From: DASRLE01 sp963825315
GTDB lineage: Bacteria; Verrucomicrobiota; Verrucomicrobiia; Limisphaerales; Palsa-1400
Length of the DNA: 64,000 bases
Direction: 5' to 3'
Assembly: GCA_963825315.1 (NCBI GenBank)
Contig: CAWGST010000005.1
Coordinates: forward strand, 806,001 to 870,000
Part shown: positions 9,793 to 18,566 of the stretch, in pieces
Numbering within the stretch: position 1 is the stretch's first letter
How the letters are laid out: each line of letters opens with the position of its first letter
Notes under the pieces: generated by a model
Databases searched by the model: none
Seen by the model: the letters and a program-made list of their open reading frames with translations, nothing else
Told to the model about the DNA's origin: nothing
Made by a program: the position numbers and the translations under genes

Positions 9793-10461
9793 TTACTTTT
9801 TTGGGGGGCCCAGGATCGCGTTAATCGTATTTTCGCGTTTCTTGGCAATGGTTTCGGCGGGTTTGCCCGCCGAGACTGAAGCAATAAGGACGCGATACAA
9901 GTTGGTTTCGATCAACCGGCCCGTATAGGATTCCGTGAGGACGGCATGCTGGATGGAGCCGTAAGTGGGAAAACGAATGTCCTCGAAACTTTTCTTTTGC
10001 ATTTTTTCGGTTTCCGCCAATTCGGCCTGGGTGTAAACGCGCGAATGCGTGAGCGCGCACAAAACGATGATCATACAGGCAAAGCGCAACAGTCCGGCGA
10101 TCATGCCGAGGTAATATTCGTTGCGTCCAAAATAGTCGCTGCCCGTCAACTTTTCGCCAAAGACTTCTTTGAGCCAGAGGAAGAAGAGGTGAATGGCAAA
10201 GGCGATTAAAACATAGGCGGTAATGTTGGACCAGAGATGATTGAAGGCGCCGCTGGTGTTTTTGAAAATGACGACGCTGAAAGGAAGATAAAACAGCCCG
10301 GCCAGGACCACGATGGCCAGCCATTGCAGGGTGGGCAAGAGTTCCTGGGTCATGCCGCGCTTGCGTCCGCGGAAGATTCCGATGAGCAGCCAGGCGATAA
10401 CGACGCCATCAAAATAACCGTAAGATATCCCGCTAAGAGCCGGCAATGCCGCCATACACAT
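9793..10461 (-). CDS. CvpA-family-like membrane protein
   Basis: 222 residues from the ATG at 10461 (MCMAALPALSG). A second ATG at 10455 is possible, and no strong ribosome site is seen for either. Four hydrophobic segments occur in the first 150 residues, with the Gly/Arg-rich loop IGIFRGRKRGMTQE after the first. This is the usual architecture of CvpA (colicin V production) proteins, integral membrane proteins linked to envelope stress and division. The C-terminal 60 residues are soluble. Its stop lies 12 bp from dnaG, so the two are probably cotranscribed. The family call rests on topology and loop pattern, not on catalytic residues. Confidence 0.65.
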   Translation of the reverse strand: MCMAALPALSGISYGYFDGVVIAWLLIGIFRGRKRGMTQELLPTLQWLAIVVLAGLFYLPFSVVIFKNTSGAFNHLWSNITAYVLIAFAIHLFFLWLKEVFGEKLTGSDYFGRNEYYLGMIAGLLRFACMIIVLCALTHSRVYTQAELAETEKMQKKSFEDIRFPTYGSIQHAVLTESYTGRLIETNLYRVLIASVSAGKPAETIAKKRENTINAILGPPKK

Positions 10462-10531
10462 AATAGATGGTGAAGGTAGCAGTTTCCCTGCCGTTGACGA
10501 GGCATTTTTATGGAATGTTTTTATTTCGCCA

Positions 10532-12298
10532 TCATGGGTGCTGGTCGAGCCAGGCCCGGATGACGGCGGCTTGGGAGGATTGCGGTTCGATGAGGTCGAG
10601 CGCTTTGACGTATTGGTCGCGCGCCAACTTGGGCTGCCCCAGGTCGTCGGCGTAGATATTGCCCAGCAACAGGCGCGCCCGCACTTCCCGCGGGTGCGCG
10701 GATAATAACTTGCCCAGTTCGTTGGCGGCGTCTTGATAGTAGCCCCGCTTGCCCAGCACCCAGGCAAACGCATACCGCGCGTCGGCGGAATTTGCCTGAA
10801 GCGTCAGGGCCTGGCCCAACGCGTCCAAAGCAGTGGGATAATCTTTCACGTCAATCGCGGCGAAACCAAGAGCCAGTCCGGCCTCAAAATAGGTTGGGTC
10901 GGCTTTCATGGCTTCTTGATAATCCCGCATGGCTTCCGCCCGGTTGGATTGGTGTTCGGCTTGCCGGCCTTCAGTGGTCAATCGTTCGGCCAGCTTCCGA
11001 TCTCCAGGAATGGGTGTGACGGGCAAGGGATATGTGTAACGGTCAGCGCTTCCAGCTTCCGAGGGGGCGGGTGTTTCGGTGACATCCGTGTTTTTGGATT
11101 TTCCAGAGAACCAGTTTAATGGATTGAGCTTTTGAACGAGGGAAGTCTTTCTTTCTTCCAGTGGTTTGACCGGAGGAGTTTCCGCTGCCGTGACCTCGGC
11201 GGTTGGATTGGCCGCATCGCCTGGCGGAGTTGTCCGGGTGACAGGAGGCGTTGGAGATGTAACGGGTGGTTGGGGAGGCGGGCTGGCGGCGGGTGGAGGA
11301 TTTGCGGGCGGCGCCGAAAGTTGCAGCGATGCGACTGGCTTTTGCGTTGGAACTGCCTTGGTGATTGGTGGAGGCGCGGGTTTTGAAACTGGATTTTCAA
11401 CCGGTGCCGGCATCTGCCGTTGAGGGTTGGAATTTGTGGGTGCGGCAGACGGGGGGGATGGGCGCTGCGGTACAATGGTGATTCTGAGATCGAAGTCCAG
11501 TTGACGGGCCAGCTTTTCGACTTCTTTGGCCTGCGGCGGGACGGGCTGCAAGGCGAGGTACTCACGGTATGTATCCAGGGCTTCCCGAGACTCGTTTAAA
11601 TAGCTTTGCAAGACAATGGCCAGATTCAGGAGCGCGGGCGGGTAATGAGGCTCGCGCTGCAAGGCGAGTTTAAAGAAGGAGACGGACGTCTTCACCGGTT
11701 CAGTGCCTGGCATACGGCGCTGCAGTGCGATCAACCCCAGGGCGTTGCAAGCTTCCGCGGTGCCGCGCAGTTTTTCGGCATATTCGTAATCCAGCCTGGC
11801 GTTTTCCAGTTGCAGTTGCCGGGCTTTTTCGGGACCGGCGCGTTCCATGGCCAACTTCAAGCGCGCCCGGCCCAGAAGCAACCAACCATTGACATCCTTG
11901 GGGTGCGATGTGGTGTAGGTGGTCAAGTAATCAATGGCCCCGGGAAAATTTGTCTGCTCCAAACGCAGGCATCCCAAATTAAAATCCGCAGCCCAAAGGT
12001 TGCGGTCGAGTTTCAATGCTTGCAAATAGGCGCGGGAAGCGGCCTCCGATTGGCCCGCGCCGTGACAGGCCAGTCCGAGGAGATTCCAGGCATTGGCCTG
12101 CACCGTGGCCGGCGCGCCGCGCAAGATCTGCACGGCTTCATTGAGAATGGGAATCGCCGCGGCGAATTGGCCGCTTTCGATCAGTTGTTCGCCTTTGTGC
12201 AAGTCCCGCGAACCGGGCGGCCCGCAGGCGGTCAGACTCGCGATCGAGATGACGGCGAGAACCTGAAGGACGCAGCTTCGCTTTTTTATCGTCAACAT
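10532..12298 (-). CDS. TPR-repeat lipoprotein
   Basis: 588 residues from the ATG at 12298; an in-frame ATG at 12316 is possible. The N-terminus (MLTIKKRSCVLQVLAVISIA, then SLTACGPPG) is a lipoprotein signal with lipobox LTAC, so it is predicted to be lipid-anchored outside the inner membrane. Tetratricopeptide-like helices fill residues about 35-260 and 440-588. Between them is a long Pro/Thr/Ser-rich linker (about 280-370), probably extended. TPR lipoproteins act as scaffolds for envelope complexes; the partner is not evident. It is followed on the same strand by the CvpA-like gene and dnaG. Confidence 0.8.
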   Translation of the reverse strand: MLTIKKRSCVLQVLAVISIASLTACGPPGSRDLHKGEQLIESGQFAAAIPILNEAVQILRGAPATVQANAWNLLGLACHGAGQSEAASRAYLQALKLDRNLWAADFNLGCLRLEQTNFPGAIDYLTTYTTSHPKDVNGWLLLGRARLKLAMERAGPEKARQLQLENARLDYEYAEKLRGTAEACNALGLIALQRRMPGTEPVKTSVSFFKLALQREPHYPPALLNLAIVLQSYLNESREALDTYREYLALQPVPPQAKEVEKLARQLDFDLRITIVPQRPSPPSAAPTNSNPQRQMPAPVENPVSKPAPPPITKAVPTQKPVASLQLSAPPANPPPAASPPPQPPVTSPTPPVTRTTPPGDAANPTAEVTAAETPPVKPLEERKTSLVQKLNPLNWFSGKSKNTDVTETPAPSEAGSADRYTYPLPVTPIPGDRKLAERLTTEGRQAEHQSNRAEAMRDYQEAMKADPTYFEAGLALGFAAIDVKDYPTALDALGQALTLQANSADARYAFAWVLGKRGYYQDAANELGKLLSAHPREVRARLLLGNIYADDLGQPKLARDQYVKALDLIEPQSSQAAVIRAWLDQHP

Positions 12299-12346
12299 CT
12301 CCGAGGGTGGTAGCATCCGGCGCTCGTGGTGTCAAGAAACGGTGGC

Positions 12347-13393
12347 ATGCAATTGAGAAAAGATCTTGTTTGTTATTGGATCGGCTGGGTGGCGGCGTTT
12401 TCCCTCTCGTCCCAGGGGGCGGACATTCCCGTGATGGGCGGTCCACCGGACCGGGCCAGGGTCGTGATGGCCGAAAATCCACGCGCCACCGTCGCGTTCG
12501 AACCCCAGCCGAAGATTGTGCAGAGCATGGTGGATCACGGGATTTTGAAGCTGACGGGCAAAGCCGATTTGAAACAGGCCTGGCGCGCGTTTGTCTCCAC
12601 CCAGGACGTGGTTGGAATTAAAGTTTATTCCGGTCCGGGGGCGAACAGCGGGACGCGTCCGGCGGTGGTCGGAGCGGTCATCGAAGGGCTGTTGAAGGCG
12701 GGTTTGCCGGCGTCGCAGATTATAATTTGGGACAAGCGGTTATTAGACCTGAGACTGGCCGGGTTTGACGATGTGGCCCGGCGTTACAACGTGCGCTTGG
12801 CCGGCGCCGCCGACTCCGGGTACGACGAGAAGGTCTTTTACGACAATTCGATCATGGGAACTTTGGTGGCGGGTGATTTGGATTTCGACCGCAACGGCAA
12901 AACGACCGGACGCAATTCCTATGTCAGCAAACTGCTGACCCGGACCATCACGAAAATCATCAACGTCTCGCCGTTGCTTAATCACAATTTGGCGGGCGTA
13001 TGTGGAAATCTTTACACTCTGGCCATGGGCAGCGTCGATAACACGCTTCGCTTTGAAGCGAGTCCGGAACGGCTGGCGACGTCGGTGCCGGAGATTTATG
13101 CGAAGCCGGCGTTGAGCGATCATGTGGTGTTGAACATTACCGATGCGCTGATTGGACAGTATCAGGGCGAACAAATGAGTTTGCTGCATTATTCGATGGA
13201 ATTGAACCAGATTTGGCTGAGCAAGGACCCGGTGGCGTTGGACGTGCTGGCCATCCAGGAGTTGGATCGGGAACGGCAGGAGAGGAAAATACAGCCGGGC
13301 AACGACAATCCCGATCTTTACAAAAATGCGTCCTATTTCCTGGAGCTGGGAGTGGGCGACCCGGCGAAGATTCGGATTGAGATGGCGAAATGA
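12347..13393 (+). CDS. DUF362-domain exported protein
   Basis: 348 residues from the ATG at 12347; an in-frame GTG at 12326 would add seven residues before a good signal peptide (LVCYWIGWVAAFSLSSQGAD). The body contains blocks typical of DUF362: VGIKVYSGPGANSGTRP near 90, then IIIWDK, and KIINVSPLLNHNLAGVCGNL near 210. DUF362 proteins are often iron-sulphur associated, but no ferredoxin cysteine cluster is visible here. Function unknown; probably periplasmic. It is divergent from the TPR lipoprotein and converges on the fucosidase with a 12-bp gap. Confidence 0.75.
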   Translation: MQLRKDLVCYWIGWVAAFSLSSQGADIPVMGGPPDRARVVMAENPRATVAFEPQPKIVQSMVDHGILKLTGKADLKQAWRAFVSTQDVVGIKVYSGPGANSGTRPAVVGAVIEGLLKAGLPASQIIIWDKRLLDLRLAGFDDVARRYNVRLAGAADSGYDEKVFYDNSIMGTLVAGDLDFDRNGKTTGRNSYVSKLLTRTITKIINVSPLLNHNLAGVCGNLYTLAMGSVDNTLRFEASPERLATSVPEIYAKPALSDHVVLNITDALIGQYQGEQMSLLHYSMELNQIWLSKDPVALDVLAIQELDRERQERKIQPGNDNPDLYKNASYFLELGVGDPAKIRIEMAK

Positions 13394-13405
13394 TGCGACG
13401 TGACA

Positions 13406-14938
13406 TTAATGCGCGGGCGGCGTCACAGGCTGCAAATGGCTGCCGGTAATTTTGAGGGAGCAGGTCAGGTCGCTAATTTTTTGCGCGGGCAATTCCACAA
13501 TCAATCCCCCGGCGGTCTGGGTGAAGTTCAACTTGCCCCTGTAACCGAGCAATTTGACACGCTTGATTTCGTTCACGCTGGCGTCGTCTGTTTTGGCCAG
13601 CGATTTCACGACAATTTTGCCGTCCTCCGGCCAGCCCAGCGCAACAGCATAAAGCCTTTTGCCTTTGGTCGTGAAGCGGATGTCCTTCGCCGTGTATCGA
13701 AAGTTCTCCTTGAACGCGCCGCCTTTGGCCTTGACCTCCCCTTCGCCAAAGGCCAACCACGGCCGCGTGCCGTAAATCGCCTCGCCATTGATGGCCGTCC
13801 AGCCGGCCAACTGGCGCAACATCGTCTCGACTTCGGGATCCAGTGAACCATCCGGGCGCAGCACAACGTTGAGAAGCAGGTTGCCGTTCTTGCTGACGAT
13901 GTCCACCAACATGTGAACCGTCCAATCCAACGACTGGTACTTCCAGTGCCGGTTGTAAAACCAGTCACCGATGGAGGTGTCCGTCTGCCAGGGATACGGA
14001 TTGATGCCGCCGTTGACACCGCGTTCATAATCCTGCACCCAACGACCGTCAGAGGGTTGCTTGCAATTATAGACGGCCGTCAGCTTGCCGTGATGGTGTT
14101 GGATGCTGTCGTTGTAAAGATTGGCAATCTGGCTCAAACCGACTTCATTGCCGAACCCCACACCGCCGTCGCTGTAGAGCAGGTCGGGATGATAGCTGTC
14201 CACGAGTTCCTTGATTTCATTGAACCATTGCTGCTGCCAGCGCGGATTGTTGCTAAACCAATTGGTGTCACCCGGCTCAGCCGGGAAATGATAAAGATCC
14301 CAGTAATTTGAATTGGCCCCGTCATACGGCACACCGGCGAACGGTCCGGTTTTGTCCGCCTTGTGCGCATCCTGAAACCAGGTGAAACTCGCGCCGAGAT
14401 GTTCGGAAACGCCAAAGGGCAAACCACTTTTCTTCGCGGCCTTCTGCCAGTCGCCCACCACGTCGCGGTGCGGCCCGTAGTTCACGGAATTCCATTTATG
14501 CAGCGGCGAATTCCACAGGAAAAAATCATCGTGATGCGAACCCATGCTGACGAAATACTTCGCGCCCGCTTTTTTGTAGAGCGCCATCAATTTCTCCGGT
14601 TCCCACTTTTCGGCTTTCCAAAGCGGGATAATATCCTTCCAGCCGTTGGTGGATGGATGGCCGAAGCGCGCGAGATGATCCCGGTAATCCGCCGAGCCTT
14701 GCTGATACATCTTGCGGGCATACCAGTCGCCTTCCATCGGCACGGCCTGCGGCCCCCAGTGCGCCCAGATGCCGAACTTCGCATTGCGGAACCAATTGGG
14801 ACAGACGTAGTTTGTCAGCGACTCCATCGTGCCGGAAAATTTGCCGGGCGTGATTTTCAGTTCAGCCGCCGGCGATTGAAGTTGAGCCAGGGCCAGCAAG
14901 GCCGCAAGACAGGCGTATTTGACCAAGTTTCTATTCAT
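13406..14938 (-). CDS. Exported alpha-L-fucosidase, GH29
   Basis: 510 residues from the ATG at 14938, which precedes a signal peptide (YACLAALLALAQLQSPAA); an in-frame ATG at 14986 is less likely. GH29 hallmarks are present: FGIWAHWGPQAVPMEGDWY near residue 40, the His-rich YFVSMGSHHDDFFLW, and DLLYSDGG, whose Asp is the expected nucleophile. The enzyme releases terminal alpha-L-fucose from glycans by a retaining mechanism outside the cytoplasm. It lies 48 bp downstream of a nucleotidyltransferase and a GHMP kinase on the same strand, which suggests that the freed sugar is phosphorylated and activated in the cell. That coupling is inference. Confidence 0.9.
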   Translation of the reverse strand: MNRNLVKYACLAALLALAQLQSPAAELKITPGKFSGTMESLTNYVCPNWFRNAKFGIWAHWGPQAVPMEGDWYARKMYQQGSADYRDHLARFGHPSTNGWKDIIPLWKAEKWEPEKLMALYKKAGAKYFVSMGSHHDDFFLWNSPLHKWNSVNYGPHRDVVGDWQKAAKKSGLPFGVSEHLGASFTWFQDAHKADKTGPFAGVPYDGANSNYWDLYHFPAEPGDTNWFSNNPRWQQQWFNEIKELVDSYHPDLLYSDGGVGFGNEVGLSQIANLYNDSIQHHHGKLTAVYNCKQPSDGRWVQDYERGVNGGINPYPWQTDTSIGDWFYNRHWKYQSLDWTVHMLVDIVSKNGNLLLNVVLRPDGSLDPEVETMLRQLAGWTAINGEAIYGTRPWLAFGEGEVKAKGGAFKENFRYTAKDIRFTTKGKRLYAVALGWPEDGKIVVKSLAKTDDASVNEIKRVKLLGYRGKLNFTQTAGGLIVELPAQKISDLTCSLKITGSHLQPVTPPAH

Positions 14939-14986
14939 GGGGCGGATAAGTTTTGCAATGAGCCAGATGAAACGGTCTGTTTTCAA

Positions 14987-15802
14987 CTAAAACCCTCTCA
15001 AGATCGTGCTGGATCGTCCAGGCAAACCGTGCGCGGGTGCGCGCTTGAGCACGAGATATTTGATGCCATGCTTCTCACAATACTCGCGTTTGCCGGCTTT
15101 GTCACCGTCTTCGTTGACGGCATAAATGTCCGGCTTCAATCTTTGAATTTCCGGGTCGGCATCCATCCAGCCGTTGCCGCTGGAAATCAGCGCCTGCTTC
15201 ACAAATTTGATCGAGCCGGCAACGTAGCGGCGTTCATTCTGCGGCAGGAGCGGATGGCCTTCGCCCTTGAGCAACCGGATATTGGCGTCATGGCCGACGA
15301 CCACGTAGAGATCACCGTGCTGGCTGGCTTCTTCCAAAAACCGCACATGACCGGAGTGAAACCAGTCGAAAGAACCGGTGACAACCACTTTTTTTGCTCC
15401 TGAAACCGACGGCTCGGGCGGCGGTTCGGGAAAGCCTTTCAATTCGTCCGCTTTGAAAATGCGATAAGTGACACGGCTTTCACGGCAGAAATTTTCACGG
15501 TCCGCATTTGCGCTGGTTTCAACATCAGCCCAAATACGGGCGTGGCTGCCTGCGGGCAATGCATCAGGATGGATCGAACCGCCGGCAGAAACAACCTCAC
15601 TGACGCAGCGAACGGCCTTTAGAAAATAGAGGCGTTCAGCCAACGGAAATTTGGGCGGCTGGCCTGTGAGCTTTTCCAGAACTTCATCCGGCCAAAGCAA
15701 CACAGTCAGTTCGCCCAGTTTCGCGGCTTCTTCCAAGAACCGCAAATCGCGTGAGCGGATGTCGTCGAATCCCCCCATGACCATGACCTGTTTAGAATTC
15801 AT
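14987..15802 (-). CDS. Tandem cytidylyltransferase-like (nucleotidyltransferase) protein, N-terminal copy degenerate
   Basis: 271 residues from the ATG at 15802, overlapping the stop of the kinase gene by 11 bp (coupled). Two Rossmann nucleotidyltransferase units are visible. The C-terminal unit (from about residue 140) has an intact signature, VVVTGSFDWFHSGHVRFLEE, with HxGH, as in glycerol-3-phosphate cytidylyltransferase and the RfaE second domain. The N-terminal unit (VMVMGGFDDIRSRDLRFLEE) keeps the frame of the motif but has RSRD where HxGH should be, so it is probably inactive. Predicted to activate a sugar- or polyol-phosphate with CTP or ATP; substrate unknown. Confidence 0.75.
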   Translation of the reverse strand: MNSKQVMVMGGFDDIRSRDLRFLEEAAKLGELTVLLWPDEVLEKLTGQPPKFPLAERLYFLKAVRCVSEVVSAGGSIHPDALPAGSHARIWADVETSANADRENFCRESRVTYRIFKADELKGFPEPPPEPSVSGAKKVVVTGSFDWFHSGHVRFLEEASQHGDLYVVVGHDANIRLLKGEGHPLLPQNERRYVAGSIKFVKQALISSGNGWMDADPEIQRLKPDIYAVNEDGDKAGKREYCEKHGIKYLVLKRAPAHGLPGRSSTILRGF

Positions 15803-16601
15803 TTTCAGCAACGCGAACCTTGATGTGAAACGCCCCCGGCACCGGTGTTTTTGACACGACAAACAAATATCCGCCGCCGCAGCCGGAATACATCGCGCCG
15901 GAATACTGTGATTGATAAAAGCGCAACAATCCGGCAAGGTCGGCTTTTATGGTGGGATGGCGGATCGTGCCGGGCAGAATGGACTGCCAACATTCCATGC
16001 AATGATTGAATGAAACACCCAACGCGGCGGCATCCATTTTGTCGATGGCGCGGAAGCAATCCTTGCCGGTCTGTCCCAGCCGCGCAATCCATTTCGGGTC
16101 AAGATTCTTCCTGCCCATGGGCGTGTAACCGCCGGGTCTTTGCGCCACGGGCAAAAGGTGCAGCACCTTTTCCAGCCAGCGCGCATGGCGGACGGAGTTG
16201 AGTGACTGAATGTGCGTCGGAAAAACGCCCCCGTTGGCTGTGAAATCATAGTCAAGCCGGTTGATGCCCGGATAAATCAGACCGATCATGTCCTGGGAGC
16301 CGGATGGATTTTCCTTGCCGTGATTCTCGGCCTCATAAAGTTCGCGCGCCAGCCGGACGGGATCACCCTTGGGCAACCTGCCTTTCCACAGTCGCAGCGC
16401 GACGTCACGCGTGCTGCCGCCAATGCCCGCGCGTTCCATAAAGCGGAACTGCGGATCGATGTTCACCACAACCATGGAGCCGGGCGGAGCGGGGTTGTGC
16501 CGCGAGACAAACGGCTGGTCAATCCAGCCACCGGCCAGGGCCAGACGGTATGGGATTCTTCCGACAATGCCGGTGATGGACGTTTGCCTGCGCTGGATCA
16601 T
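15792..16601 (-). CDS. GHMP-family sugar kinase-like protein
   Basis: 269 residues. Motif 1 is RIPYRLALAGGWIDQPFVS (GHMP motif with an AGGW variant). A Gly-rich nucleotide loop follows (AGIGGSTRDVA, near 60), and the C-terminal motif is SGAMYSGCGGGYLFVV. These place it in the galactokinase/homoserine kinase/mevalonate kinase superfamily. It is shorter than most galactokinases (about 350 aa), more like HddA-type heptose or fucose kinases. It is first in a minus-strand unit with the nucleotidyltransferase and the secreted alpha-L-fucosidase, so a deoxyhexose or heptose 1-kinase is a reasonable guess. Confidence 0.65.
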   Translation of the reverse strand: MIQRRQTSITGIVGRIPYRLALAGGWIDQPFVSRHNPAPPGSMVVVNIDPQFRFMERAGIGGSTRDVALRLWKGRLPKGDPVRLARELYEAENHGKENPSGSQDMIGLIYPGINRLDYDFTANGGVFPTHIQSLNSVRHARWLEKVLHLLPVAQRPGGYTPMGRKNLDPKWIARLGQTGKDCFRAIDKMDAAALGVSFNHCMECWQSILPGTIRHPTIKADLAGLLRFYQSQYSGAMYSGCGGGYLFVVSKTPVPGAFHIKVRVAENEF

Positions 16602-16730
16602 CCCTCTTTCAAATTAAACGGTGTCGCAATCAAATCATTACAATGCCGCGCCGCGCCCGCCCTGTCCACGGACAAATGCGTCAATGGAAGGACGCGGCTT
16701 GCATCGCGGCCCAAATGGGGGTAATTCTCC

Positions 16731-17825
16731 GTGACGATGGCAACACGACAAAAGATTTTGCTGCTGGATGATGATCAGCAAATGCTGGATTTATACCAGG
16801 AACTGCTCAAACAGCTTCCGAGCCAGCCGGAGGTCAACGTCTCCGATTCCGGCGCCCGCGCCATCGCGATGCTGGAATCAGAGCGTTTTAACTTGTTGAT
16901 CACGGACCTGCGCATGCCGAAAATGGACGGATTGCAGGTGCTGGCCATTGTGCGCCGCAAGTTTCCCCATTTGCGCATCATTGTTTTGACCGGCGTTTTG
17001 GACGAGGAATACCGCTCTCGCGCCTACGCCCAAGGGGTGGAATTGTTCTGCCAAAAGCCCACCAACAGCGAAGAAATCAAACTTTTCCAGGATTGCGTCG
17101 AGTCGCTCCTCGACCGCGAAACGCGCAACGAGGGAGGATTTCGCGGCATGCAAAGCAAAAGCCTGGTGGACTTGATTCAACTGGAATGTCTGTCCCGGAG
17201 TTCCTCCGTTCTCCACGTCACCCAGGGGGCCTTGGACGGCGAAATCTGGGTGCAAAATGGGGAAATCACCGATGCTGCCACGACCCATTTCACCGGCGAA
17301 GAGGCCTTCAAGGAAATTCTGTCGTGGAAAAGCGGCAATTTCGAAATCCTGCCCGCCGATCCCGGGCATGTCCGAACCATTACCGGCTCGTACCAGGGAC
17401 TGCTGCTGGATTCGGCCCAGGCGCTGGACGAGTGGCGCGGGCAGCAGGCCGGGGCCGAAAAGAGCGACGGAGCGGGCAACACCGCCGCGTCCAGTTCAAT
17501 GCTTGCCCCCCTGACGCGTTTTGAGGGCGTTGAATTCGTCTTGACGGTCCCTGATGATGAACAGGCCCCGTCCGACTCATGGGCTTTGGAAAACGCCAGG
17601 CAGCTTGCGGTCTGGGCGCGCGCGACCTGGCGGCGGCTGGCTGAATTGGGGGAGGACCTTGAAGCCGGGCCGCTGGCCCAGGTCTCGGGATTTGGCTTGC
17701 AGCGGCATTGGGCGCTGGCGCGCGACGCCCAAAAGGGGTTGCTATGCGTCGGCTTCCGGCGGACACTGCCGGCGGACGAAGTGGACCAAACCATGAAGCA
17801 CGTTTTTACCAAATGGGTTTCCTGA
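16731..17825 (+). CDS. Response regulator: receiver domain plus DUF4388 (PATAN)
   Basis: 364 residues. The GTG at 16731 lies about 9 bases after a GGGGG run; an ATG at 16737 is the alternative. The receiver domain (about 7-125) has the acidic pair in LLDDDQQ, phospho-acceptor Asp in LLITDLRMPKMDG, Thr in IVLTGV and Lys in CQKPT. It is followed by a PATAN/DUF4388 domain (about 135-230: SLVDLIQLECLSRSSSVLHV, GEIWVQNGEITDA). The C-terminal 100 residues are unassigned. No DNA-binding domain is seen, so it should act through protein contacts. Its last codons overlap the start of a Roadblock-like gene, and a helical protein gene follows. Confidence 0.85.
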   Translation: MTMATRQKILLLDDDQQMLDLYQELLKQLPSQPEVNVSDSGARAIAMLESERFNLLITDLRMPKMDGLQVLAIVRRKFPHLRIIVLTGVLDEEYRSRAYAQGVELFCQKPTNSEEIKLFQDCVESLLDRETRNEGGFRGMQSKSLVDLIQLECLSRSSSVLHVTQGALDGEIWVQNGEITDAATTHFTGEEAFKEILSWKSGNFEILPADPGHVRTITGSYQGLLLDSAQALDEWRGQQAGAEKSDGAGNTAASSSMLAPLTRFEGVEFVLTVPDDEQAPSDSWALENARQLAVWARATWRRLAELGEDLEAGPLAQVSGFGLQRHWALARDAQKGLLCVGFRRTLPADEVDQTMKHVFTKWVS

Positions 17826-18121
17826 CAAAATCCAACCAGGCGCCGAAGCCGGAATTGAAGCGGCTGGCCACCGGCACGTTTACGATTGATCCGGCTGGCC
17901 GGATCGTCAGTTCGACGGTGCCGAGCCGGGTGCCGGGCGCGCAGATGCGGGAGATAGGACGGCAGGTCCTGGCCATATTTGAGGGCGCCCGCAAGGCCAA
18001 CCTGCAGTTCTCGGAATTGGTCGTGCAATACGCGGCTTTTAAAATCACCGCCCGCCAAATGCGGGGCGGCGCGATCATTTTTCTTTCGCCCCGGGCCTTG
18101 CAGTCCGTCCCCATGCCTTGA
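17813..18121 (+). CDS. Small Roadblock/LC7-like protein (tentative)
   Basis: 102 residues from the ATG at 17813, overlapping the response-regulator stop by 13 bp. The core (TFTIDPAGRIVSSTVPS, then helix QMREIGRQVLAIFEGARKAN, then a strand and GGAIIFLSP) has the beta-helix-beta layout of Roadblock/LC7 domains. These partner with small GTPases and are often found beside PATAN response regulators. No catalytic residues are expected in this family. The family call is by pattern only and could be wrong; the gene itself is well supported by overlap and spacing. Confidence 0.6.
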   Translation: MGFLTKSNQAPKPELKRLATGTFTIDPAGRIVSSTVPSRVPGAQMREIGRQVLAIFEGARKANLQFSELVVQYAAFKITARQMRGGAIIFLSPRALQSVPMP

Positions 18122-18130
18122 TTATTTATT

Positions 18131-18535
18131 ATGCACAACAAGAAATTGGACCAGCTCATCGTGCAACTTGAGAACTATTTGGAATGTTGGAAACAGTTTA
18201 ATTATTTTGTCAATCTGGCGCGCGGCAAAAAGTTTTCCGCCGAGGATGAGAACCAGTTTCTCGAAGTCAAGGCCATCATCGTGCAGGAGATGGAATTGAT
18301 CATGGCCTCCGTTGAATGCGCCTCCCCAACGCGCGAGGAAGTGCATGGCTTGATCAGCTCGGCGCCCTCGATTCGTTACCTGAGCGAGGGCAATGAGGGC
18401 AACTTGCGGGGACTGGAAAATCATTGGCATAAAGTCTATGTTGGTTTCCAGGCCATCCTGGGCCAGCTCAAGGTCCAGCAACGCCAGCTTGAATCCAAAT
18501 CGTTGGTGACCTCCTTTTTCACCAAGAAGAAATAG
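18131..18535 (+). CDS. Small helical protein of a signalling module, unknown function
   Basis: 134 residues, 9 bp after the Roadblock-like gene. It is rich in charged amphipathic helices (LDQLIVQLENYLECWKQFN; QAILGQLKVQQRQLESKS) and predicted cytoplasmic, with no signal peptide and a basic C-terminus (FFTKKK). I recognise no family. The tight spacing with the receiver-PATAN and Roadblock-like genes suggests a shared complex. Confidence 0.7.
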   Translation: MHNKKLDQLIVQLENYLECWKQFNYFVNLARGKKFSAEDENQFLEVKAIIVQEMELIMASVECASPTREEVHGLISSAPSIRYLSEGNEGNLRGLENHWHKVYVGFQAILGQLKVQQRQLESKSLVTSFFTKKK

Positions 18536-18566
18536 TGAACAGCCCCTGCCCTTCAATATAAACACC

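Noticed and set aside
8701..9879. 392-codon plus-strand frame
   Set aside because: Antisense to dnaG and its upstream spacer; no recognisable domains.
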